DNA of 8,215 nt from contig JACQPU010000192.1 in assembly GCA_016207365.1 (NCBI GenBank), forward strand, positions 1 to 8,215, read 5' to 3'. Of this stretch, positions 1-5,236 are shown piece after piece (the first letter of the stretch is position 1; each line of letters starts with the position of its first letter). This DNA comes from Ignavibacteriales bacterium (GTDB lineage Bacteria > Bacteroidota > Ignavibacteria > UBA10030). The translations under genes were made by a program, and so were the position numbers. The notes beneath the pieces were generated by a model. The model was not told the DNA's origin. It saw only the letters and a list, made by a program, of their open reading frames with translations, and searched no databases.

Positions 1-103
1 CCTGGCCGCCGACGATGTTGCCCAAGCCGTTCTGACCGCCGTATCAATGCCTTCCAGGGCCATGATCAGTGAAATCGACATCCGTCCCACCAATCCGCGT
101 TAG
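1..103 (+). CDS. Short-chain dehydrogenase/reductase, C-terminal end only
   Basis: This is the 3' end of a gene entering from the left. Reading from base 2, 33 codons run open to a TAG at 101-103. The peptide begins LAADDVAQAVLTAVSMPSRA and finishes EIDIRPTNPR. In the SDR family of NAD(P)-dependent oxidoreductases (YdfG-like and related ketoacyl reductases), the C-terminus commonly reads 'PEDVA-x-AV-x(2)-A-x(3)-P', then an I-x-EI-x-IRPT-x-P strand. The fragment matches that pattern closely. The NAD(P)-binding Rossmann motif and the Tyr-Lys catalytic pair would lie upstream, outside the window, so the substrate cannot be judged. The stop lies 40 nt before the next gene, and a promoter-like element sits in between, so this gene probably ends a separate transcription unit. 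Family assignment rests on a short tail only. Confidence 0.72.
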   Translation, partial: LAADDVAQAVLTAVSMPSRAMISEIDIRPTNPR

Positions 104-104
104 G

Positions 105-133
105 TTGAATCCGAACACGCCGGTTTGTATATT
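105..133 (+). promoter_or_regulatory. Sigma70-like promoter for the TPR-protein operon
   Basis: TTGAAT (105-110) and TATATT (128-133) are separated by exactly 17 nt. They match the TTGACA and TATAAT consensus at 4 of 6 and 5 of 6 positions. The element begins two bases after the stop of the upstream dehydrogenase gene. Transcription would be expected to start about 7 nt past the -10 box, near position 140. That is only a few bases before the ATG at 144. This is a motif match only. If the organism uses the Bacteroidota-type -7 consensus (TAnnTTTG), the match is poorer. Confidence 0.5.
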
Positions 134-143
134 GAAATGTGTA

Positions 144-2030
144 ATGATGCGTTTCCATTCCGCTGTGACTCTTCGTGGCGTTGCCGCTCTCCTCAGCCTG
201 CTTAGCCTGAATTGCTCCGTGTTTCGTCCGATCGGTAATGTTATCTCCACGGGTTACGAAAATACCGTTGCGTACTTCAATTCCTATTACAACGCGTCAA
301 GAATTTTCACGAATGCAGAGCGAGAGGTGCTTGACAACGAGAAGAAAGTCAGGCAACGCGAGGGTCTTGTTGATCGGCCCATTGAGCCCCCGCCTGGGGC
401 GAAGGGGATGTTTTCGTCGGTCATTGATAAATGCTCGAATATTCTCACATTTCAGCCGATGAGTGCACTTGTGGATGACGCGGTATTCTTAATTGGGAAG
501 TCGTATTTCTATCAGGGCGAATTTCTCAAGGCGGAGCGAAAATTCACTGAACTCCTTTCCCTCGACCTTTCACGTTCCTTTGCGCTGGAGGCCTCCTTGT
601 GGCGGCTGAAGAACCTTTCGAGGCTTCGGAGGGACGATGAAGTCCTCGCCGGAGGGGCCGAGATGGTAAGACAGGCCGTAGAATGGGGGGAAGAGGACAT
701 CGCGGCCGAAGTGTGGATCCTTATAGGAATTTCCCATTTGCGGTCGGGCCAGCCGCTGAAGGCGATCGATGCGCACGAGGAAGCCATCAATCTTTCTTCT
801 GATGAGACTGTACGGGGAGAGGCGCAGTATCGTATTGGCGATGCGGCGTTCGAGGCCGGCGAATTTTCCCGCGCATCGGAGGCGTACCTTAAGGTTGGTA
901 GACACACAGATGCACCAGCCCTCTTGCTCCCTGCGGGTTTGCGAGCGATTGAAACGTTACGGCGAGGGGGGTTGTATGGCGAAGGATTGAACGCGTGTCG
1001 GACATTTCTCGACGACTATCGATTTCAGGATTACAGAAAAAACATCGAGCTTGAGCGGGCGCGCATACTCCTTGCAATGGGGAAGACCGACGAGGCCGTG
1101 GATTCTTTTGTGAGCCTCGATACCACTCATGCAAGGACAGAAATCGGTGCGAAGGCGGCTTTTGAGTTAGGCCGTATTCATGAATTGCGCGGCGACTATA
1201 AGTCTGCCCAAAGTGCCTACACGCGGGCAAGCGCACATCCCGTTCCGGGGATTTACAATCAGGCCCGAGAACGCGCAGGAGCGTTTGACCGGTATTTCAG
1301 GCTTTTGCAGACGCGTGCAGTCAGGGATACGTTGCTGCTCTCCATGGAATCCGGAAGGATCGATTCCACATTCGGGCCCGGCGCGCGAGATTCATTGGTA
1401 CTTCTAAACGCGTCGAATGCCTATGAGATTGCGGAGGTATTCTATAACGACCTCGCAGTTCAGGACTCCGCGCGAAGGTGGTACGAACGGGCGCTTGCGG
1501 ATCCGAGAGATTCGGTTCTTACCCCGCGCATCTTGTACCTGCTGGCCGAGCTTTCCCCGAGGGCGGCCGATTCATTGTACAACCGGATCTTGGATCGATA
1601 TCCGCGATCTCCTTATGCGCAACTGGCAGCCATGCGACTTGGGATGGAGCCCGAAGTGGAAACGGCCGACCCAGCCGCAACCGTCTATCAGGGAGTTGAA
1701 CAAAACATCGAATCCGGTGATTATAGCTCTGCGGTGTCCGGACTCCAATCTATTCTCAATGAGTATCCCAGCTCGTCCTACGCGCCGAAGAGCCTCTTTG
1801 CTCTGGGATGGCTCTACGAACACCGGTTAGGTCTCCCGGACAGCGCGCTGAGCTGTTATAATGGAGTCATGGAACGGTATGGCAATTCACACTATGCGCA
1901 GGCTGTTCGGAATCGCCTGCAGCCGCAGACGCGGGAACAGCAGGCGCGACCACGAGACCGACCTCGTAATGAGATCCGTCGTCCCGAAACGGGCCAACAG
2001 CCTGCCGGCAACATTGAAAGGATCGAATGA
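144..2030 (+). CDS. TPR-repeat envelope protein, probable lipoprotein
   Basis: This 628-residue protein probably acts as an envelope scaffold or assembly factor. Residues 1-24 look like an export signal: MMRF and one Arg, then a hydrophobic run (VAALLSLLSLNC) ending at Cys24. The lipobox is imperfect, with Asn before the Cys. After an aromatic- and Asn-rich stretch (YENTVAYFNSYYNASRIF, about 38-55), TPR-like helix pairs recur at about 109-140, 188-218, 224-250, 303-325, 335-363, 426-452, 460-487, 513-541 and 549-580. Examples are FLIGKSYFYQGEFLKAERKF and FALGWLYEHRLGLPDSALSCY. The tail from about 594 is rich in Arg, Pro and Gln and probably disordered. The architecture recalls BamD/YbgF-like and SprE-like TPR lipoproteins of Bacteroidota and relatives, but I cannot name an orthologue. 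A GTG at 69 would add 25 residues, but it would bury the signal peptide and lies upstream of the promoter, so ATG 144 is preferred. The gene overlaps pyrK by ATGA. Confidence 0.82.
   Translation: MMRFHSAVTLRGVAALLSLLSLNCSVFRPIGNVISTGYENTVAYFNSYYNASRIFTNAEREVLDNEKKVRQREGLVDRPIEPPPGAKGMFSSVIDKCSNILTFQPMSALVDDAVFLIGKSYFYQGEFLKAERKFTELLSLDLSRSFALEASLWRLKNLSRLRRDDEVLAGGAEMVRQAVEWGEEDIAAEVWILIGISHLRSGQPLKAIDAHEEAINLSSDETVRGEAQYRIGDAAFEAGEFSRASEAYLKVGRHTDAPALLLPAGLRAIETLRRGGLYGEGLNACRTFLDDYRFQDYRKNIELERARILLAMGKTDEAVDSFVSLDTTHARTEIGAKAAFELGRIHELRGDYKSAQSAYTRASAHPVPGIYNQARERAGAFDRYFRLLQTRAVRDTLLLSMESGRIDSTFGPGARDSLVLLNASNAYEIAEVFYNDLAVQDSARRWYERALADPRDSVLTPRILYLLAELSPRAADSLYNRILDRYPRSPYAQLAAMRLGMEPEVETADPAATVYQGVEQNIESGDYSSAVSGLQSILNEYPSSSYAPKSLFALGWLYEHRLGLPDSALSCYNGVMERYGNSHYAQAVRNRLQPQTREQQARPRDRPRNEIRRPETGQQPAGNIERIE
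2016..2022 (+). promoter_or_regulatory. Ribosome binding site of pyrK
   Basis: GAAAGGA lies inside the last codons of the TPR gene, 4 nt before the pyrK ATG, whose bases overlap the upstream TGA. It is one of the few clear Shine-Dalgarno sequences in the window. Together with the ATGA overlap it suggests translational coupling. Confidence 0.55.
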
Positions 2031-2800
2031 TTATCCGTGATGTTGAAGTACGCAATGTGCAGGAAGTCGCCCGCGGAATTTTTGTCCTTTCATTCGTTTC
2101 TCTCGAATTGTCCGGGAGCACGCTTCCGGGTCAATTCATCAACGTCCTAGTACAAAAGGGGCATGAACCCCTCCTGAGAAGGCCGTTTAGTGTCTATAGG
2201 GTTGAGGAAGAGACCGTAGAGATTATTTTTAATGTAGTAGGAAAAGGAACGGTGCTTCTTGCGGCGAAGAAAAGGGGGGATATCATCAACATTCTTGGTC
2301 CGCTTGGCATTCCGTTTGGAACCGGGGGCTCGTTCAGAAACGCAATCCTGATTGCCGGCGGGCTGGGGATCGCTCCGATGCCGATCCTCGCCGAGCACCT
2401 GCGCAAGAACGGCAAACACATCGAGGTCTTTGCCGGAGCGAGATCGGGAGACCAGCTTGCCCTTGATCACCTCGAGAACACACACATAGCAACCGATGAC
2501 GGATCCCGGGGATACCACGGAACCGTTGTGGCTCTCGCGGAACAGTACTTGAGGGAGCACCCACTTTCGGAGGCGAAAATCTTCGCCTGCGGGCCTATAC
2601 GCATGCTCGCAGCCGTCAGCGCCTATGCAGAATCGGTTACGATTCCCTGTGAGCTTTCGCTCGAAGGAGAAATGGCCTGTGGTATCGGGATTTGCCAGGG
2701 CTGCCCTGTTGAACGGTTGGATGGTGCCACACGATACGCACTGGTCTGCACCGAGGGTCCAACGTTCGATTCTACAACAATCATTCTCAGGGGCGCATGA
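2027..2800 (+). CDS. pyrK: Dihydroorotate dehydrogenase B, electron transfer subunit
   Basis: PyrK carries electrons from the FMN of PyrD through a [2Fe-2S] cluster and FAD to NAD+, in the cytoplasmic PyrD-PyrK complex of de novo pyrimidine synthesis. At 257 residues it has the family's usual length. The N-terminal ferredoxin-reductase-like barrel contains RRPFSV (51-56), the FAD-binding signature. The nucleotide-binding half has GGLGIAP (111-117) and CGP (188-190). The C-terminus carries the iron-sulfur cysteines 218, 223, 226 and 241. Their C-x4-C-x2-C-x14-C spacing matches that known for PyrK. The ATG overlaps the upstream TGA (ATGA), the TGA overlaps the pyrD ATG the same way, and a GAAAGGA site precedes the start. 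The gene is intact with all cofactor motifs present. Direct adjacency to a type 1B pyrD rules out other ferredoxin-NADP reductase relatives with good confidence. Confidence 0.96.
   Translation: MIIRDVEVRNVQEVARGIFVLSFVSLELSGSTLPGQFINVLVQKGHEPLLRRPFSVYRVEEETVEIIFNVVGKGTVLLAAKKRGDIINILGPLGIPFGTGGSFRNAILIAGGLGIAPMPILAEHLRKNGKHIEVFAGARSGDQLALDHLENTHIATDDGSRGYHGTVVALAEQYLREHPLSEAKIFACGPIRMLAAVSAYAESVTIPCELSLEGEMACGIGICQGCPVERLDGATRYALVCTEGPTFDSTTIILRGA
2789..2793 (+). promoter_or_regulatory. Ribosome binding site of pyrD
   Basis: AGGGG lies within the last codons of pyrK, 3 nt before the pyrD ATG. The spacing is short. With the ATGA stop/start overlap, it is consistent with coupled translation that gives equal amounts of the two subunits. 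Confidence 0.45.
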
Positions 2801-3738
2801 AAACAGGCTTCGTGCTTCGAAATGTCGAATTCAAGAACCGGGTGTTGGTTGCATCCGGTACTTTCGGCTATGGCGATGAAACACGCGATTTGGTCGATGT
2901 TGCCAAGCTGGGTGGCATTGTCACGAAGTCCCTCTCATGGAAACCAAGGGATGGCAATCCCCCACCGCGGATTGCAGAAACCCCGTCGGGAATGCTCAAT
3001 TCGATCGGCCTTGCCAACATCGGTGTGCACGCGTTCATTGAAAAAAAGCTTCCATACCTTCGAACGCTGGATACGCGCATCATTGTGAACATTGCGGCAA
3101 GTTCCGTACAGGAATACTGCGATGTCCTGGCGCTTTTGGAATCGCAAAACGGGATTCACGGATTTGAGATCAACGTGTCGTGCCCGAATGTCAAAGAGGG
3201 TGGACTGAGTTTTGGAACGAATTGTGATCTCACTGCGGAGATTACCTCGAGGCTGAGGGCCCTGACTGATAAGCCGTTGATTATCAAACTCACTCCAAAT
3301 GTGACACACATCGGCCAGTTTGCCGTCGCTGTGAAAGAAGCAGGGGCCGACGCGGTTTCGGTGATCAACACAGTCATTGGAATGGCTGTTAACGCAAAGA
3401 CGCGGAAGCCAAAGATTTCGACTGTTACGGGTGGGCTCTCGGGGCCGGCAATAAAGCCGATTGCGCTTGCGAAAGTGTATGAAGTTGCCCAGTCGGTTGA
3501 CATTCCGATCTTTGGTATCGGCGGAATTACTAACGCGGAAGATGCAATCGAGTTTCTCCTTGTTGGGGCTTCTGCAGTCCAGGTGGGGACAGCGAACTTC
3601 ATCGATCCCCGAACCGGAGTCAGTGTGGCGGAAGGCATTGAATCGTTTGCGCGTGATCAGGCTCTGGGGGATGTGGGCGACCTCGTCGGTACGCTTAAGG
3701 CAAAGAAGGACATGTCCGTCCTTCAGTCCTGGCTCTGA
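2797..3738 (+). CDS. pyrD: Dihydroorotate dehydrogenase type 1B, catalytic subunit
   Basis: This enzyme oxidises dihydroorotate to orotate, the fourth step of UMP synthesis, using FMN in a TIM barrel. It passes the electrons to PyrK and on to NAD+. The 313-residue length is typical for class 1 enzymes. Visible motifs are ASGTFGYG (19-26), TKSLSWKPRDGNPPPR (43-58), INVSCPNVKEGG (125-136), IIKLTPNVT (162-170), SVINTVIGMAV (188-198) and FGIGGI (239-244). Cys129 in the NVSCPN loop is the catalytic base expected of class 1 enzymes; the membrane-bound class 2 enzymes use Ser. There is no N-terminal membrane extension. The start ATG overlaps the pyrK stop, and the partner gene alongside confirms the NAD-dependent 1B type. 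The enzyme is therefore cytoplasmic and does not need the quinone pool. Confidence 0.97.
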   Translation: MKTGFVLRNVEFKNRVLVASGTFGYGDETRDLVDVAKLGGIVTKSLSWKPRDGNPPPRIAETPSGMLNSIGLANIGVHAFIEKKLPYLRTLDTRIIVNIAASSVQEYCDVLALLESQNGIHGFEINVSCPNVKEGGLSFGTNCDLTAEITSRLRALTDKPLIIKLTPNVTHIGQFAVAVKEAGADAVSVINTVIGMAVNAKTRKPKISTVTGGLSGPAIKPIALAKVYEVAQSVDIPIFGIGGITNAEDAIEFLLVGASAVQVGTANFIDPRTGVSVAEGIESFARDQALGDVGDLVGTLKAKKDMSVLQSWL

Positions 3739-3755
3739 TTCTGAATCTTCCCTCT

Positions 3756-5057
3756 GTGAATTCCCCCCAGGCAATTGCATATCTCTACAGCCTGCAAACC
3801 CGCGGCATGAAATTCGGTTTGCGGGGGATTCGGATTCTCCTCAAGCACCTTGGGAATCCGGAGACGCAATTCCCGAGCATCCATGTTGCAGGATCAAACG
3901 GCAAGGGATCGACGGCGGCGCTGCTCGCGGCCTCGCTCACCGCGGCCGGGTACAGGACGGGACTGTATACTTCCCCGCATCTTGTCAGTTTTCATGAGCG
4001 GATCAGAATTGACGGCAAGCCGATCCTGGAACGGCAGATTCCCGAGTACGTTCGGCTTCTTCGACCCATCATTGAGGAACTGAGAACGACCTTTTTCGAA
4101 GCGGTAACTGCTCTGGCCTTCCGCTATTTTGCCGATGAGAAAGTCGACATTGCTGTTGTTGAAACTGGGTTGGGAGGTCGGCTGGATGCAACGAATGTGT
4201 TGAACCCCGTCGTTTCCGTTCTGACAACTGTGTCGCTTGAACACACGCAAATCCTGGGAAACTCACTTGCGGCCATTGCGTATGAAAAGGCGGGGATTAT
4301 CAAACGAGGCATCCCTTGTGTCAGCGGCGTAACAGCGCATCCTGCCCGGGAGGTCATTCATCGTACATGTCACAGTCGCCGGAGTCGGTTGATAGAAACG
4401 GCCGGCGGGAGGGCAGAAGTTGGCCGCTCCGATCTGACAGGCTCAACAGCATCGTTTGTCCTGGGGAAAAAGGGACTTCGTGACGTCAAGATAGGACTGG
4501 CAGGAGCGTTCCAGGTGTCAAATGCCTTTGTAGCGCTAGCCACTCTATGGGAACTCGGACATCGCGGATTCAATGTGACGGAAGCGGATATTCGGCGTGG
4601 ATTCGCACGCGTCACGGCCTTGACTGGATTCCGTGGACGTCTAACTGTTGCTCGCCGCCGGCCGCTGACGATCGTTGATGTTGCGCACAATCCTGCCGCG
4701 GTCAGGCAACTTGTGCAGGCCATACATGATGCCCGTCTGGAGAACCTGACAATTGTATTCGGGGTTATGGGTGACAAGGCATTCCGGAGCATGATAGGAA
4801 TCCTTGCCGATATAGCCGGGAGAGCCATCGCTGTACAGCCGTTGACGGAGCGCGCCCGTTCAGCAGAAACGATCGCCGCGGCGTTCAGGGCGCGAAAGGT
4901 TCCCGTTGCTGTCGGGCCGACAGTCCGCGAGGGAATGATGATTGCGGGGCGAGCGGCTGGGAAGAGGGGCATCGTGCTTGTAACTGGTTCTCATTTTGTG
5001 GTAGGTGAAGCGTTGGCATTCATGGAACGCAAAAACTACTTGACAATCAATCAGTAA
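3756..5057 (+). CDS. folC: Bifunctional folylpolyglutamate synthase / dihydrofolate synthase
   Basis: FolC is an ATP-dependent Mur-ligase-like enzyme. It adds glutamate to dihydropteroate and then further glutamates to folates. The 433-residue length is normal. Visible motifs are the P-loop GSNGKGST (46-53), YTSPHLVSFHERIRIDG (71-87), FFEAVTALAF (113-122), VVETGLGGRLDATNV (134-148), SLEHTQILG (160-168), AYEKAGIIK (175-183) and DVAHNPAA (308-315). Glu136 and His163 sit where Mg2+ ligands are known in the family. Lys178 sits where the carbamylated lysine is expected. The usual 'LDHT' reads 'LEHT' here. The start is GTG: it is followed by NSPQAIAYLYSLQTRGMKFG, which lines up with the usual family N-terminus, and there is no ATG before the conserved region. 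No clear ribosome binding site is visible. It follows pyrD by 17 nt, so it is probably cotranscribed. Whether it has both activities cannot be read from sequence. Confidence 0.94.
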   Translation: MNSPQAIAYLYSLQTRGMKFGLRGIRILLKHLGNPETQFPSIHVAGSNGKGSTAALLAASLTAAGYRTGLYTSPHLVSFHERIRIDGKPILERQIPEYVRLLRPIIEELRTTFFEAVTALAFRYFADEKVDIAVVETGLGGRLDATNVLNPVVSVLTTVSLEHTQILGNSLAAIAYEKAGIIKRGIPCVSGVTAHPAREVIHRTCHSRRSRLIETAGGRAEVGRSDLTGSTASFVLGKKGLRDVKIGLAGAFQVSNAFVALATLWELGHRGFNVTEADIRRGFARVTALTGFRGRLTVARRRPLTIVDVAHNPAAVRQLVQAIHDARLENLTIVFGVMGDKAFRSMIGILADIAGRAIAVQPLTERARSAETIAAAFRARKVPVAVGPTVREGMMIAGRAAGKRGIVLVTGSHFVVGEALAFMERKNYLTINQ

Positions 5058-5068
5058 TGGACTATCTT
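5040..5068 (+). promoter_or_regulatory. Sigma70-like promoter for rho, starting inside folC
   Basis: A perfect TTGACA (5040-5045) in the last codons of folC is followed after exactly 17 nt by TATCTT (5063-5068), a 4 of 6 match to TATAAT. The predicted start of transcription, near 5075, would give rho an untranslated leader of about 160 nt. The motif is a better match than anything else between folC and rho, but it is not proof of activity. Confidence 0.5.
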
Positions 5069-5224
5069 TCTTCAAGAAGTGGCGAAGGTTTTTCCCCATT
5101 TCGTTGTCTCCATCCGGCGCTCTTCAAACGTACTCATCCCAACCCACAACATCTTCCAGAGCAAGCTCGTAATTCATCCGTTATTATTTGTCCAATCACT
5201 TTTTTGAATTCTCACCATTTGTAA
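5057..5224 (+). CDS. Possible 55-residue leader ORF ahead of rho
   Basis: An ATG at 5057 overlaps the folC stop (TAATG) and opens a 55-codon frame ending in TAA at 5222-5224, 12 nt before the rho ATG. The peptide starts MDYLSSRSGEGFSPFRCLHP and is rich in Pro, His and Ser. It has no recognisable domain, signal peptide or hydrophobic segment. Its TAA shares bases with the likely rho ribosome binding site (TAAGG). E. coli rho also has a short leader ORF (rhoL), which makes the position suggestive. However, there is no Shine-Dalgarno sequence, a frame of this length can arise by chance in G-poor DNA, and a transcript starting at the predicted rho promoter would lack the ATG. It would be translated only on folC read-through mRNA. 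Confidence 0.2.
   Translation: MDYLSSRSGEGFSPFRCLHPALFKRTHPNPQHLPEQARNSSVIICPITFLNSHHL
5085..5095 (+). repeat. 11-nt direct repeat, copy 1 (AAGGTTTTTCC)
   Basis: AAGGTTTTTCC occurs here and again at 5223-5233, so the two copies bracket the rho leader. This copy lies about 10 nt past the predicted transcription start. It is followed by CCATT, compared with GCCATG after the second copy, so the similarity extends a little beyond the exact repeat. Confidence 0.6.
5101..5160 (+). promoter_or_regulatory. C-rich, G-poor rut-like tract in the rho leader
   Basis: By hand count these 60 nt contain 24 C, 7 G, 14 A and 15 T. The last 40 nt (5121-5160) have 16 C and only 2 G, with 11 YC dinucleotides and no obvious stem-loop. 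Rho loads on unstructured C-rich, G-poor RNA with spaced YC dimers. Rho-dependent autoregulation through the leader is established for rho in E. coli. A loading site here would place termination around the start of rho. The assignment is from composition only. Confidence 0.45.
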
Positions 5225-5226
5225 GG
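5222..5226 (+). promoter_or_regulatory. rho: Probable ribosome binding site of rho
   Basis: TAAGG ends 10 nt before the ATG at 5237. A second in-frame ATG at 5243 would be 16 nt away, so the site favours the first ATG. The site overlaps the second copy of the 11-nt repeat and the stop codon of the leader frame. Confidence 0.4.
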
Positions 5227-5233
5227 TTTTTCC
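5223..5233 (+). repeat. 11-nt direct repeat, copy 2 (AAGGTTTTTCC)
   Basis: This is an exact copy of 5085-5095, with 127 nt between the two. It spans the rho ribosome binding site and ends 3 nt before the start codon, so anything binding it could affect translation initiation. It may also be coincidence in a short T-rich stretch. Confidence 0.6.
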
Positions 5234-5236
5234 GCC

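Noticed and set aside
69..143. GTG at 69 as the start of the TPR protein
   Set aside because: It would add 25 residues in front of a good signal peptide, overlap the end of the dehydrogenase gene, and lie upstream of the promoter-like element. The ATG at 144 gives a normal exported protein.
2935..3780. Long open frame on the minus strand (281 codons) opposite pyrD
   Set aside because: It lies wholly across a clearly identified pyrD in the opposite strand, its product shows no recognisable family pattern, and it has the composition of a codon-bias shadow.
4370..4972. Minus-strand open frame of 200 codons opposite folC
   Set aside because: The product is low-complexity (rich in Ala, Arg, Ser, Pro and Ile), as expected from reverse reading of GC-rich codons. 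folC on the other strand is well supported.
5058..5100. Intrinsic terminator after folC
   Set aside because: TTCTTCAAGAA is self-complementary but leaves almost no loop and has no GC stem. The later T-run (GGTTTTTCC) is not preceded by a stable hairpin.
5181..5220. Second promoter for rho near TTATTATTTGTCC (Bacteroidota-type TAnnTTTG)
   Set aside because: The spacing is off by one base (TA-nnn-TTTG) and no matching upstream element was seen. The TTGACA-17-TATCTT element fits better.
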